From an uncultured Prevotellaceae bacterium (GTDB lineage Bacteria > Bacteroidota > Bacteroidia > Bacteroidales > Bacteroidaceae): a stretch of DNA of 58,520 nucleotides. Position 1 is the stretch's first letter, and each line of letters starts with the position of its first letter. Made by a program: the position numbers and the translations under genes. Shown here one piece after another: positions 1-7,771 of this stretch. The notes below the pieces were generated by a model. The model was not told where the DNA came from. It did not search any database and worked only from the letters and a program-made list of their open reading frames with translations. Location: NCBI GenBank assembly GCA_902801375.1, contig CADCIB010000015.1:1-58520 (forward strand), in the 5' to 3' direction.

Positions 1-56
1 TTTTGGATGTCAAAGTGAATGGAAAATGATGCACAAAGATGGTGTTTTGTGCTGGA

Positions 57-113
57 AAATGCCATCTTTCAGGCGCTCAGCGCATAGGTCTGAGCCGCTT
101 AGAGATGGCATTT
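57..113. repeat. Imperfect hairpin in the left-edge intergenic region
   Basis: AAATGCCATCT (57-67) and AGATGGCATTT (103-113) are perfect 11-bp inverted copies. Inside them GCTCAG (75-80) pairs with CTGAGC (90-95). No T-run follows on either strand and no ORF is supported here. It lies about 155 bp beyond the purN stop and may be a distal transcription end or an extragenic palindrome. Function is unknown. The rest of 1-267 holds only the 22-bp repeats listed next. Confidence 0.45.
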
Positions 114-126
114 CACGCTGTGATCA

Positions 127-182
127 GACGCAAATCACGAGATGAAGTGACGCAAATCACAAGGTGAAATGACGCAAATCAC
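127..182 (+). repeat. Three direct repeats with exact 22-bp period
   Basis: The core GACGCAAATCAC begins at 127, 149 and 171, an exact 22-bp spacing, with a partly conserved tail (GAGATGAAGT, AAGGTGAAAT). The same core on the opposite strand, also three times at 22-bp period, occurs at 26566-26622. Two helical turns between cores would put a bound protein on one DNA face. It is not a CRISPR array: the units abut without unique spacers. Confidence 0.7.
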
Positions 183-267
183 AAAAACAGTAGATTGAAA
201 CGAAGATTTCCTTCCGCTCCGTTCTCCAGAATTGCAGAAAATCTTGATGCGATTTTGTAAAACAAAT

Positions 268-858
268 TCAGCGGAATTTCGCGTCATCTGCTGGAAGAGA
301 GCGTATGACCTGCTCGATGACCTGGGGGAAGTGGGCCATCTCCAGTTCATGCTCCTTGGCGGCGATGTCGTCGGGGGTGTCGTCGGAGCTGATGGGGGTG
401 CGGAACTGCGCGATGATCTCACCGCCGTCGCACACCTCGCTGACGTAGTGGACGGTCATGCCCGTCTCTGTTTCGCCGGCCGCCTTCACCGCTTCGTGCA
501 CGTGATGGCCCCACATGCCCTTTCCGCCAAACTTGGGGAGTAGGGCGGGGTGGAGGTTGATGATGCGGCGTGGGTAGCGGTTGATGAGGAACAAGGGTGC
601 CATGAGCAGGAATCCTGCCAGGACGATGAAGTCGATGTGATACCGGTCGAGCAGAGGTAGGAGGAATTCCTCGCGATTGAGGTCTGCCTTGCTGACAACG
701 ACGGCAGGCACGTTGAGGTTCTTTGCTCGTGTCAGGGCGTAGGCATCGGAGCGATTGCTCACCACGAGGGCTGTGTTGACAAGTTCGGAACCTTGGAAAT
801 AGCGGATGATGTTCTCGCAGTTGCTGCCACTGCCGGAGACGAAGATGGCGATGTTCAT
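268..858 (-). CDS. purN: Phosphoribosylglycinamide formyltransferase PurN
   Basis: This is the purine synthesis enzyme that transfers a formyl group from 10-formyl-tetrahydrofolate to GAR. The protein is 196 aa, the usual PurN size, when started at the ATG at 858 (MNIAIFVSGSGSN). The open frame extends upstream, but that extension is only translated heptamer repeat. The phosphate-binding loop SGSGSN is at residues 8-13. The catalytic triad positions are visible as Asn101 and His103 (NLHPALLP) and Asp144 (CDGGEI). It is the last gene of the rplY-pth-hslR-purN run and is separated from hslR by heptamer repeats. Confidence 0.93.
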   Translation of the reverse strand: MNIAIFVSGSGSNCENIIRYFQGSELVNTALVVSNRSDAYALTRAKNLNVPAVVVSKADLNREEFLLPLLDRYHIDFIVLAGFLLMAPLFLINRYPRRIINLHPALLPKFGGKGMWGHHVHEAVKAAGETETGMTVHYVSEVCDGGEIIAQFRTPISSDDTPDDIAAKEHELEMAHFPQVIEQVIRSLPADDAKFR

Positions 859-863
859 TTTTT

Positions 864-910
864 GAGAGGTGAGAGGTGAGAGGTGAGGGGTGAGGGGTGA
901 GGGGTGAGAG
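864..910. repeat. Heptamer tandem repeat, six units (GAGAGGT/GAGGGGT)
   Basis: Six consecutive 7-bp units, three GAGAGGT then three GAGGGGT, plus a partial unit, fill the gap between hslR and purN. On the transcribed strand this is a pyrimidine-rich leader directly upstream of the purN start codon. A second six-unit array of the same family lies upstream of hslR at 1342-1388. Confidence 0.9.
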
Positions 911-913
911 ATT

Positions 914-1336
914 TTACTCGTCGAAGTCGAATTCGTCGTCGAGGTCGTCGAAGCCAAACATGGCGGGCTCCACGAAATTCTCCAAGGCGCGGCGCTCCTT
1001 TTTGGTGGGACGGCCGGTGCCACGGGCGCGGTTGACGAAGCCACTGATGCGGCTCATCTCAAGGATCTCGTATTGCTTCGGGTCGGTGACGTTCTCGTAG
1101 ACCTCGGGCACGAGCTTCGCTCCAACACGCTGCTCGATGCACTTCAGCACACGGAACGAGTAGGTGACGGGAGCTTTCTTCACGTCGACCACCTCGCCTA
1201 CCTTCAGCGGGCGGCTGGGTTTGACGTTGACACCGTTGATGCTGACGCGACTGTTCTTGCAGGCATCGGCGGCAATGCTCCGCGTCTTGAAGATGCGGGC
1301 GGCCCAGAGCCATTTGTCGATTCTTGCGGTTTCCAT
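914..1336 (-). CDS. hslR: S4-domain RNA-binding protein, HslR-like
   Basis: This 140-aa protein carries an S4 fold at residues 4-65 (RIDKWLWAARIFKTRS, then SINGVNVKPSRPLKVGEVVDV). That is the signature of the HslR/Hsp15 family, which in E. coli binds the 50S subunit carrying a stalled peptidyl-tRNA. The C-terminus is very acidic (DDLDDEFDFDE) after a basic stretch near GTGRPTKKERR. Its position beside pth, which recycles peptidyl-tRNA, fits a ribosome-rescue role. The ATG at 1336 is the only good start. Confidence 0.9.
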   Translation of the reverse strand: METARIDKWLWAARIFKTRSIAADACKNSRVSINGVNVKPSRPLKVGEVVDVKKAPVTYSFRVLKCIEQRVGAKLVPEVYENVTDPKQYEILEMSRISGFVNRARGTGRPTKKERRALENFVEPAMFGFDDLDDEFDFDE

Positions 1337-1341
1337 GTTGT

Positions 1342-1388
1342 GAGGGGTGAGATGTGAGAGGTGAGATGTGAGAGGTGAGGGGTGAGAG
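1342..1388. repeat. Heptamer tandem repeat, six units, between pth and hslR
   Basis: Six 7-bp units (GAGGGGT, GAGATGT, GAGAGGT, GAGATGT, GAGAGGT, GAGGGGT) plus a partial unit. It has the same length and type as the array at 864-910, so the two arrays bracket hslR. The right edge comes to within 5 bp of the pth stop codon. Confidence 0.9.
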
Positions 1389-1392
1389 CGGT

Positions 1393-1980
1393 TTACTGTA
1401 TAGCGGGGGGAGTCTTTCCCTTTTTGTTGAATTGGTTCATGGTGATGTCGATGCCGGCAAGCACGAAACTTTTGATAACCTCTGCGGCGGTATCGATAGC
1501 GGGCTTGAGCGTTTTCTGCTCATCGTCGGAGTATTTTCCCAACACCCAGTCAACCTGTTGACCGCGAGAAAACTCATTGCCGATGCCCATTCGCAGGCGG
1601 GCATAGTTCTGCCCGATGAGCTGCTGGATGTGCCCCAGCCCGTTGTGGCCGCCGTTGGAGCCGTTGGCTTTCAGGCGAAATGTGCCCAAAGGTAGCGACA
1701 GGTCGTCGACAATGACCAACAGGCGGCTCTGCTCGATGCTCTCTTTCTGCATCCAGTAGCGCACGGCATTGCCGCTGAGGTTCATGAAAGTGGTGGGCTT
1801 GAGCAGGAAGAGCTTTCTTCCCTTCAGTGATGTCTCGGCGACGAACCCATAACGCTTGTCTTGAAAAGCAGTATTGGACGCCTCGGCAAAGGCGTCCAAT
1901 ACCATATAACCCGTGTTGTGGCGGGTTCCCGCGTACTCTTGGCCGGGGTTCCCCAATCCCACAATCAGATACTTGTCCAT
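1393..1980 (-). CDS. pth: Peptidyl-tRNA hydrolase
   Basis: Pth cleaves the ester bond of peptidyl-tRNAs that drop off the ribosome. From the ATG at 1980 the protein is 195 aa, the usual size. It shows the family start [10 protein letters not shown], substrate-binding Asn11, catalytic His21 (TRHNTGY), the [10 protein letters not shown] segment near residue 91 and GGHNGL near 111. An alternative ATG at 2028 would add a short hydrophobic-basic lead ([12 protein letters not shown]) and overlap the rplY stop. I prefer the shorter form on family length. Confidence 0.93.
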   Translation of the reverse strand: MDKYLIVGLGNPGQEYAGTRHNTGYMVLDAFAEASNTAFQDKRYGFVAETSLKGRKLFLLKPTTFMNLSGNAVRYWMQKESIEQSRLLVIVDDLSLPLGTFRLKANGSNGGHNGLGHIQQLIGQNYARLRMGIGNEFSRGQQVDWVLGKYSDDEQKTLKPAIDTAAEVIKSFVLAGIDITMNQFNKKGKTPPAIQ

Positions 1981-2017
1981 CTGGGTGTCGTCCTTTTTCT
2001 TGAAAAGATTCAGAAGA

Positions 2018-2626
2018 CTACTCAGCATTCTCCTCTGTCTCCTCCGAAGCGGCAGCGTTCGACTTACGTGTAGCCTTGATGGTGCATACCACAACTTCCT
2101 TGCTGGTTGCCATCTCCAGACCCTCGAACTTCAGGTCGCCCACCTTGATGCTCTTGCCAATCTTCATGTCGGTGACGTCGATGTCGAGTGTCTCAGGAAT
2201 ATTCTGATAGAGAGCCGTCACATTCACCTTGCGCACGATGAGGGCCATACGTCCACCGTCGCGGACACCCTGTGCCAGACCGCAAAGCTTCACGGGCACG
2301 CCGATGGTAATGGGCTTCTCCTCGTGTACTTCGAAGAAGTCTACATGCAGCAGTGCATCGCTCACGGGGTGGAACTGCAGTTCCTTCATGATGGCAGTGT
2401 GGCTTTCGCCGTCGATGACGAGGTTCACCAGATAGATGTGCGGGGTGTAGACCACCTTGCGCAGCTCGCTGAACGAGCAGGCGAACGACATGGCCTTGGG
2501 CAGACCGTTCTCGTCTTTTGCCTCACCATAGAGGTTGCAGGGAATCAGACCTTCTTTTCTTAACTGCTTGGTGGCTTTCTTGCCAGTTTCGGTTCTCTTC
2601 TGACCGATCACATTGATTTCTTTCAT
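2018..2626 (-). CDS. rplY: 50S ribosomal protein L25/general stress protein Ctc
   Basis: This 202-aa protein is the long (CTC-type) form of L25. An N-terminal 5S-rRNA-binding L25 domain covers about residues 1-92 (start [11 protein letters not shown], with GLIPCNLYG). A C-terminal TL5-type beta domain covers about 100-185 ([30 protein letters not shown]). The tail is acidic and low-complexity ([12 protein letters not shown]). It heads the minus-strand operon, and the leader between its promoter (2734-2764) and the start codon contains a hairpin. Confidence 0.93.
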   Translation of the reverse strand: MKEINVIGQKRTETGKKATKQLRKEGLIPCNLYGEAKDENGLPKAMSFACSFSELRKVVYTPHIYLVNLVIDGESHTAIMKELQFHPVSDALLHVDFFEVHEEKPITIGVPVKLCGLAQGVRDGGRMALIVRKVNVTALYQNIPETLDIDVTDMKIGKSIKVGDLKFEGLEMATSKEVVVCTIKATRKSNAAASEETEENAE

Positions 2627-2687
2627 AATGTGTTACTCTAAATTAAGTTTGTAAATAAAATTATGTGCTTAATTCGCCATCACACAG

Positions 2688-2711
2688 ACCCGTTTTCATG
2701 GGTGAACGGGT
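2688..2711 (-). promoter_or_regulatory. Hairpin in the rplY mRNA leader
   Basis: ACCCGTT (2688-2694) and AACGGGT (2705-2711) form a perfect 7-bp stem with a 10-nt loop inside the roughly 100-nt leader between the mapped promoter and the rplY start. Ribosomal-protein operons often carry autoregulatory leaders. That this is one is inference only. Confidence 0.4.
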
Positions 2712-2733
2712 GTTGCTTGCAGAAAAAGCGGTG

Positions 2734-2764
2734 CAAAGGTATTGCTTTTCCGCTTAACTTGCAA
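2734..2764 (-). promoter_or_regulatory. Promoter of the rplY operon
   Basis: On the minus strand the -7 element TACCTTTG (2741-2734) is preceded, after exactly 20 nt, by TTG (2764-2762). This matches the Bacteroidetes sigma-ABfr consensus. Transcription should begin near 2728. Confidence 0.75.
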
Positions 2765-2802
2765 CATTTTTCAAAAAAAAAAGCAAAAAAAGGTGCTATT
2801 TC

Positions 2803-2833
2803 TTGGTATTCACGCCATTTTACACTACCTTTG
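2803..2833 (+). promoter_or_regulatory. Promoter of the nusB operon
   Basis: TTG at 2803-2805, a 20-nt spacer and TACCTTTG at 2826-2833, a full Bacteroidetes promoter match. Transcription should begin near 2839, about 38 nt before the nusB ATG. It sits back to back with the rplY promoter. Confidence 0.75.
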
Positions 2834-2876
2834 CATCGAAATAATGAGTCGTCATTATATATAAATAAGGTGTAAA

Positions 2877-3845
2877 ATGATTAACAGGGAATTAATACGC
2901 ATCAAGATTGTACAGTTGGTCTATGCCTACGAGCAGAATGGAAGTAACAATATCGACAGGGCTGAAAAAGAGTTGATTTTTAGTCTTTCCAAGGCCTATC
3001 ATCTGTATAACTATCTATTACTGTTGATTGTTGCGATTACCAAGGAGGCGCGTCACCATGTGGAGATTGGTGAGGCACGCGCCAGGCGCGAAGGCAAACC
3101 CATGCCTTCGGCCAAGTTTGCAAACAACAAGTTCGTCCTCCAGTTGGAGGAGAACCGTATGCTCAACGAATTCGTTGAAATGCAGAAGTTGTCGTGGGAC
3201 GACGATATTGAGTTTGTCCGCAAACTCTATTCCCTGATCGTGGACTGCGAGACCTATAAGGAGTATATGGCCAGCGACGACGATTCCTATGATGCCGACC
3301 GAGAGTTGTGGCGCAAGCTTTACAAGCTTTTCATCATGGACAACGACGACTTTGAGTCGCTTCTGGAGGAGAAGAGCCTGTATTGGAACGACGATAAGGA
3401 GGTGGTCGACACTTTCGTCTTGAAGACCATCCGCCGCTTTGACCCTTCGAAAATGACCGAGATGGAACTGTTGCCGGAATTCAAGGACCGCGAAGACCGT
3501 GACTTTGCCATTAAGCTTTTCCGCGCATCCATTCTCAATGCCAGTGAGTATCAGGGGTATATGGGCGTGATGTCGCAGAATTGGGAGTTTGGCCGGTTGG
3601 CATTGATGGACATCATCATCATGCAGGTGGCCATTGCCGAGATGCTCTCCTTCCCGGGTATCCCCGTCAATGTCACGATCAACGAGTATGTGGAACTGGC
3701 AAAAGTCTACTCCACGGGTAAAAGTGCCGGCTATGTCAACGGCATGATCGACTCGATAGCCCGTCAGCTGGTCAGTGAAGGTAAGTTGCAGAAGCCGCTG
3801 CCCGAAATCAGAAGAAGAAACGAAAACAAGGATAATAAAGACTAA
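2877..3845 (+). CDS. nusB: Transcription antitermination factor NusB, long form
   Basis: NusB works with NusE/S10 in antitermination of rRNA transcription. The protein is 322 aa, more than twice E. coli NusB. The recognisable NusB helical domain is C-terminal (about residues 200-305, with LMDIIIMQVAIAEML and NEYVELAKVYSTGKSAGYVNGMID). The N-terminal part (NRELIRIKIVQLVYAYEQ) is a second, degenerate NusB-like segment, as I know it from Bacteroidetes homologues. The basic tail is RRRNENKDNKD. It is the first gene of a five-gene operon, 6 nt before yajC. Confidence 0.9.
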   Translation: MINRELIRIKIVQLVYAYEQNGSNNIDRAEKELIFSLSKAYHLYNYLLLLIVAITKEARHHVEIGEARARREGKPMPSAKFANNKFVLQLEENRMLNEFVEMQKLSWDDDIEFVRKLYSLIVDCETYKEYMASDDDSYDADRELWRKLYKLFIMDNDDFESLLEEKSLYWNDDKEVVDTFVLKTIRRFDPSKMTEMELLPEFKDREDRDFAIKLFRASILNASEYQGYMGVMSQNWEFGRLALMDIIIMQVAIAEMLSFPGIPVNVTINEYVELAKVYSTGKSAGYVNGMIDSIARQLVSEGKLQKPLPEIRRRNENKDNKD

Positions 3846-3851
3846 AAAGAC

Positions 3852-4175
3852 ATGCAGACATCAATTCTTTTAGCAGCTCAGGCTGCCCGTGGTGGCGGCG
3901 ACTGGACGTTTTTGATTATGATGGTGGCCATCTTTGCCATCATGTGGTTGTTTATGATCCGCCCTCAGCAGAAGAAGCAGAAGGAGATTCGCAATTTCCA
4001 GAACTCCCTTCAGGAAGGCGCCAAAGTGGTGACCGGTGGCGGTATCTACGGCACGGTGCGCCGCATCAATCTGGAGACGCGTAGCGTCGATGTGGAAATC
4101 GCGAAGGGCGTGGTTATCCGCGTCGACCTCGGGTATGTGTTCAACGATGCCACTTCTTCGATGCAGGCTAAGTAA
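3852..4175 (+). CDS. yajC: Preprotein translocase subunit YajC
   Basis: A 107-aa inner-membrane accessory subunit of the SecDF-YajC complex. One transmembrane helix at residues 18-36 (TFLIMMVAIFAIMWLFMI) is followed by the family signature RPQQKKQKE. The soluble C-terminal part contains GAKVVTGGGIYGTV, also typical. Its stop codon is immediately followed by the ATG of the ybbR-like gene, with no gap. Confidence 0.95.
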   Translation: MQTSILLAAQAARGGGDWTFLIMMVAIFAIMWLFMIRPQQKKQKEIRNFQNSLQEGAKVVTGGGIYGTVRRINLETRSVDVEIAKGVVIRVDLGYVFNDATSSMQAK

Positions 4176-5162
4176 ATGAACGAGGACGGCGGACACAAAG
4201 GAATGCTCAGAAGAGTCAGGGACTTTTTCTTCAGTGCCGTGAATAAAGAGTTCCTGATATTTTTGTCCTTTCTCTTGTTGAGTGGGGCTTTCTGGCTCAT
4301 TCTGACCCTGAACGAGACCTACGAGCGCGAGATCGTGATGAGCACACGGCTCGAGGGCGTGCCCAAGAGCGCTGTCATCACCAGCTCTACCGACGACTCC
4401 TTGCGCGTGACCGTTCGCGACAAGGGCTATATGCTCTTGTCTTATCTCTTCTCGGGTCAGCTCCAGCCGGTTTCCATTATGTTCAATGCCTTCGACAAAG
4501 GAAACGGGAAAGGTGTCGTCACGTCGTCGGAAATGCAGAAACTTGTCTATCGGCAATTGTACAAGTCGTCGAAGATTGTGTCTGTGAAGCCCGAACGTTT
4601 TGAGTTCACTTATAACAACGGCGATCGCAAGAGAGTGTCGGTCAAGCTCAGCGGCAGCATCTTGGCTGGGCAGAGTTTCTACATTGCAAGGGTGAAGTTC
4701 ACTCCTGAGCAAGTGACCGTTTATGCCACACGCGAGAAACTCGACAGCATCAAGTACATTCCCACCGAACAGGTCAGACTGACGAATGTGAACGATACAG
4801 TGGAGAGCGACGTGTCGCTGGCCAGGATGTTGGGCGTGAAGTGCGTGCCCTCCAAGGTGAAGATGACGGTCTATCCCGATGTGCTCACCGAAGAGTCACG
4901 CGAGGTGCCCATCGTGGCTATCAATATGCCTGAGGGGAAAATCCTGCGCACCTTCCCATCGAAAGTGAAAGTGGTGTTCGTGGCAGGAGCTTCGAACATC
5001 CGAAACATCTATCCCGAGCATTTCAAGGTGGTGGTCGACTACAACGAGATAGCCGAGCATCCTTCTGACAAATGCACACTCTACCTGCAGGCCGTGCCGC
5101 ATGGTGTGCGTAACGCCCGTACGGAAGTGGGGCAGGTGGACTACGTAATTGAGAACCAATGA
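4176..5162 (+). CDS. YbbR-like domain protein
   Basis: A 328-aa membrane-anchored protein. A short cytoplasmic N-terminus and one transmembrane helix at about residues 24-45 (FLIFLSFLLLSGAFWLILTL) precede a periplasmic region with repeated YbbR-type modules (for example REVPIVAINMPEGKILRTFPSKV near residue 245). In Firmicutes the YbbR homologue CdaR regulates the diadenylate cyclase CdaA. No cdaA neighbour is present, so function here is unknown. The yajC-ybbR-coaE order is typical of Bacteroidales. It overlaps coaE by 4 nt (ATGA). Confidence 0.88.
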   Translation: MNEDGGHKGMLRRVRDFFFSAVNKEFLIFLSFLLLSGAFWLILTLNETYEREIVMSTRLEGVPKSAVITSSTDDSLRVTVRDKGYMLLSYLFSGQLQPVSIMFNAFDKGNGKGVVTSSEMQKLVYRQLYKSSKIVSVKPERFEFTYNNGDRKRVSVKLSGSILAGQSFYIARVKFTPEQVTVYATREKLDSIKYIPTEQVRLTNVNDTVESDVSLARMLGVKCVPSKVKMTVYPDVLTEESREVPIVAINMPEGKILRTFPSKVKVVFVAGASNIRNIYPEHFKVVVDYNEIAEHPSDKCTLYLQAVPHGVRNARTEVGQVDYVIENQ

Positions 5163-5716
5163 GTGTAGCAATTACAGGAGGAATTGGTAGCGGCAAGAGC
5201 TACGTGTGCCGACTCTTGAAGCAGCGGGGCATCGAAATCTACGATTGCGATGCAGCAGCCAAACGCCTTATGCGCGAGTCCGACGATTTGAAAAAGCGCT
5301 TGCAGGCTTTGGTGGGCGAAGATGTCTATACCGACGGAGAACTCAACAAAGTAGTCATGGCGAAGTATCTGCTGTCCTCTGAGGAGCATGCGCGCGCCGT
5401 CGACAACGTGGTGCATCCCGCCGTAGCCGACGATTTCATCCGTAGTGGTATGACGTGGATGGAGTGTGCCATTCTCTTCGAGAGCGGATTTCAACGACTG
5501 GTCGACCAGGTGGTTTGCGTAGTCGCTCCCCTCGAGGTGCGCATCCGAAGAGTCATGGAACGCGACGGTATCAGTCGGGAAAAAGTGCTCGAATGGATGA
5601 CTCGGCAATGGCCGCAGGAAGAAGTGCTGCGACAGTCGGACTTCTGGATCTTGAACGACGGAAAAGATAATTTGAATTCACAAATAGATAATCTGATTAA
5701 TTTTATAAAAGAATAA
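5159..5716 (+). CDS. coaE: Dephospho-CoA kinase
   Basis: This enzyme does the last step of coenzyme A synthesis, phosphorylating the 3'-hydroxyl of dephospho-CoA. The protein is 185 aa with the P-loop GGIGSGKS at residues 7-14 and the CoaE motif YDCDAAAKRLM around residue 31. The mid-region CAILFESGF matches the family. Translation is probably coupled to ybbR through an ATGA overlap. The 3' end is markedly more AT-rich than the body of the gene. Confidence 0.94.
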   Translation: MSVAITGGIGSGKSYVCRLLKQRGIEIYDCDAAAKRLMRESDDLKKRLQALVGEDVYTDGELNKVVMAKYLLSSEEHARAVDNVVHPAVADDFIRSGMTWMECAILFESGFQRLVDQVVCVVAPLEVRIRRVMERDGISREKVLEWMTRQWPQEEVLRQSDFWILNDGKDNLNSQIDNLINFIKE

Positions 5717-5717
5717 T

Positions 5718-6164
5718 ATGCAACAGACAATTTTATCCATTGCAGGAAAACCTGGACTTTACAAACTGCTTTCGCGCAGCAACAGAAATTTGATTGTAGA
5801 ATCGCTCGATGAACACCACAAGCGCATGCCCGTGTTCAGCACAGACCGTATAACATCGTTGGCCGACATCGCCATGTTCACCGATGCCGACGACATTCCA
5901 CTGATGACCATTCTGGCCAGCGTGCGCGACAAGGAGGAAGGCAAGCCCGCATCCATCGACTACAAGAAGTGTTCGGGCGCCGAGCTGCAGGAATACTTCG
6001 GACAGGTGCTGCCCAACTTCGACCGCGACCGTGTGCACAACAGCGACATCAAGAAGCTCCTGCAGTGGTACAATATCCTTATTGCCAATGGCATCACCGA
6101 CTTTGAAGAGGAGATGAAACCCACCGAAGGTGATAACATCGACAACCGCAAGGACATGGAATAA
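5718..6164 (+). CDS. DUF5606 domain protein
   Basis: A 148-aa soluble protein beginning MQQTILSIAGKPGLYKLLSR, the hallmark start of the Bacteroidetes-restricted DUF5606 family. The first about 60 residues look like a small beta domain. The remainder is helical and ends in a charged tail (EGDNIDNRKDME). No catalytic motif is visible. It follows coaE by a single base and is the last gene of the nusB operon, ahead of a hairpin at 6206-6249. Function is not known to me. Confidence 0.85.
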   Translation: MQQTILSIAGKPGLYKLLSRSNRNLIVESLDEHHKRMPVFSTDRITSLADIAMFTDADDIPLMTILASVRDKEEGKPASIDYKKCSGAELQEYFGQVLPNFDRDRVHNSDIKKLLQWYNILIANGITDFEEEMKPTEGDNIDNRKDME

Positions 6165-6205
6165 AGCTGAGAGTAGCACTTTGTTTTGAATACAATCAGC
6201 TCCTT

Positions 6206-6249
6206 CAGCCCGCACCTCCAATGGCAACAGCCTTCGGAAGTGCGGGCTG
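6206..6249 (+). terminator. Hairpin terminator of the nusB operon
   Basis: CAGCCCGCAC (6206-6215) and GTGCGGGCTG (6240-6249) form a perfect 10-bp GC-rich stem about 40 nt after the DUF5606 stop codon. The loop is long (24 nt) and the following T-run weak (TCATTATTTA). Confidence 0.6.
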
Positions 6250-6426
6250 TCATTATTTACATCAGAAACAGTATTGTGCCATTGTGTCATGTTTATTCTG
6301 TCACTCTGGCATGAATCGTTGTGTGGCATGGGTATTGCAAAATAGTGGTTGCCCACCCTTTACAATGGGAGGGCGAAAGAAAACAAAGTAATGTACAACT
6401 AAAAAAATAATTAGGAGGTAAAGATT

Positions 6427-6858
6427 ATGATGTACCCAACATTTGCAAGAAGGAATCAGTGGTTGCCGGAAGTGTTCAACGATTTGTTTGATACCGACTT
6501 TATGCCGAAAGTCAATGCCACGGCTCCAGCCATCAACGTGAAGGAGAGCGACAAGGAATATATCGTAGAGTTGGCCGCTCCTGGTATGAGAAAGGAAGAC
6601 TTCGACGTGAACATCAACCACGAGGGTAACTTGAATATCAAGATGGAGCGCAAGCAGGAACAGAAGGAGGAGGACAAGAAGAGCCGCTACCTGCGCCGTG
6701 AGTTCAGTTACACAAAGTATGAGCAGACCTTGATCCTGCCTGAGGATGTGAACAAGGAGAAGATTGCTGCCCGTGTGAACGACGGTGTGCTCACCGTGGA
6801 GCTTCCAAAGATTGTGAAGGAGGAAGTGAAAGTGGCTCGGCAGATTACCGTAGGATAA
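6427..6858 (+). CDS. Small heat-shock protein, Hsp20/alpha-crystallin family
   Basis: A 143-aa ATP-independent chaperone that holds unfolding proteins. The alpha-crystallin domain spans about residues 35-130 (INVKESDKEYIVELAAPGMRKEDFDV at the start, GVLTVELPK at the end). A lysine-rich loop EQKEEDKKSRYLRREF lies within it, and the C-terminal anchor is ITVG. It is preceded by AGGAGG at 6413-6418, 8 nt before the ATG. Such a perfect Shine-Dalgarno sequence is rare in this phylum and suggests high expression on demand. Confidence 0.93.
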   Translation: MMYPTFARRNQWLPEVFNDLFDTDFMPKVNATAPAINVKESDKEYIVELAAPGMRKEDFDVNINHEGNLNIKMERKQEQKEEDKKSRYLRREFSYTKYEQTLILPEDVNKEKIAARVNDGVLTVELPKIVKEEVKVARQITVG

Positions 6859-6911
6859 GTAACAGCTGTTTTCATAAGAATGGTTTTAAGGTGAATAATG
6901 TTTGTAAGATG

Positions 6912-6940
6912 GCCCTCGGACACTCGTCCGGGGGCTTTTC
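6912..6940 (+). terminator. Rho-independent terminator after hsp20
   Basis: GCCCTCGGAC (6912-6921) pairs with GTCCGGGGGC (6926-6935), 10 bp with one G-T pair and an ACTC loop, followed by TTTTCTTTC. A strong intrinsic terminator. Confidence 0.85.
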
Positions 6941-7045
6941 TTTCATTAGGATGACAAGCGTCGAGCTGTTTTGTCAGATTAAAGATGATGTTGTAGATTC
7001 TTTTTGGGAAAAAGGGAAAACCCTATGCAGGTTTATGGGATTTCC

Positions 7046-7077
7046 TTTGGCGGTTGGGGGGAAAAACTGTATCTTTG
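7046..7077 (+). promoter_or_regulatory. Promoter of the 7119 lipoprotein gene
   Basis: TTTG (7046-7049), a 20-nt spacer, then TATCTTTG (7070-7077): full Bacteroidetes consensus, about 40 nt before the start codon. Confidence 0.75.
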
Positions 7078-7118
7078 CACCATCAAAATAAATGTCGAAC
7101 CATTAAATAATTACGGAT

Positions 7119-7655
7119 ATGAAGAAGATTTACACTCTCCTGGCATTGGCCCTGATGGGGCTGACGCCGCTGGCCCTGACCTCGTGCGTGTTTAACGACG
7201 ACGACGATTATGTGGCCAACAGCCTGCAAGGTATCTGGCGCGGACAGATACAGAGCGAGTACTACTACGGACGCTACGGCCACGATGTGCAGTACACCGA
7301 CACGCAGTTAGAATTCTACAGCGATCCCTATAGCTATGCCAGCGGACGGGGACGCGAGATAGACTACAACTATAGCTACTATGGCGAGGAGGTCTACTTC
7401 AACTACACCGTGCGCGACCGTGTGATCTTCATGGACTACAGCGATGGGTCGCAGATAGCCATCTACAACTGGGACCTCCGCGGAGACACGTTCGTTGGAG
7501 AGTTCCACGACTACATCACAGGCGAATACCTGGCATCGTTCCGGCTGTATCGTGTCAATGGCGGATGGGGCAGCTCGTTCCGTGGGTATGACTGGTATGA
7601 CGATTGGTATTATTCGCAGCAGCAGAAAGAGGTCTTCCCCGATGAGGAAGACTGA
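7119..7655 (+). CDS. Small tyrosine-rich lipoprotein, unknown function
   Basis: A 178-aa protein with a lipoprotein signal (MKKIYTLLALALMGLTPLALTSC, lipobox LTSC, Cys23). Acidic VFNDDDD follows the cysteine. The mature part has a lipocalin-like beta pattern (LQGIWRGQI... near the start, ITGEYLASFRLYRV near the end) and is strikingly rich in Tyr, Trp and Asp. I recognise no named family beyond a general lipocalin-like resemblance. It is monocistronic, with its own promoter and a strong terminator. Confidence 0.8.
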   Translation: MKKIYTLLALALMGLTPLALTSCVFNDDDDYVANSLQGIWRGQIQSEYYYGRYGHDVQYTDTQLEFYSDPYSYASGRGREIDYNYSYYGEEVYFNYTVRDRVIFMDYSDGSQIAIYNWDLRGDTFVGEFHDYITGEYLASFRLYRVNGGWGSSFRGYDWYDDWYYSQQQKEVFPDEED

Positions 7656-7702
7656 TTGCAAGAACTGCGAATCGGCCGAATGGGTCAATCACGAATAAGA
7701 GT

Positions 7703-7747
7703 ATTGGGGAATTATCCACGACAGATAATTCCCCAATTCTTTTTTTG
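7703..7747. terminator. Bidirectional terminator, 14-bp perfect stem
   Basis: ATTGGGGAATTATC (7703-7716) and GATAATTCCCCAAT (7724-7737) form a perfect stem with a 7-nt loop, followed by TCTTTTTTTG on the plus strand. It lies between convergent genes and can serve both. Confidence 0.9.
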
Positions 7748-7771
7748 TGATAATACTAAGTTGGCGTGCAA

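Noticed and set aside
127-182. CRISPR-like array
   Set aside because: Units of 22 bp follow each other with no unique spacers, and there are no cas genes in the window.
2663-2875. 70-aa frame between rplY and nusB
   Set aside because: It covers two back-to-back promoters and a poly-A stretch. There is no start context or homology.
6300-6427. ROSE-type thermometer upstream of hsp20
   Set aside because: The leader has one hairpin (GCCCACC/GGAGGGC region) but no segment near the start codon that clearly pairs with AGGAGG.
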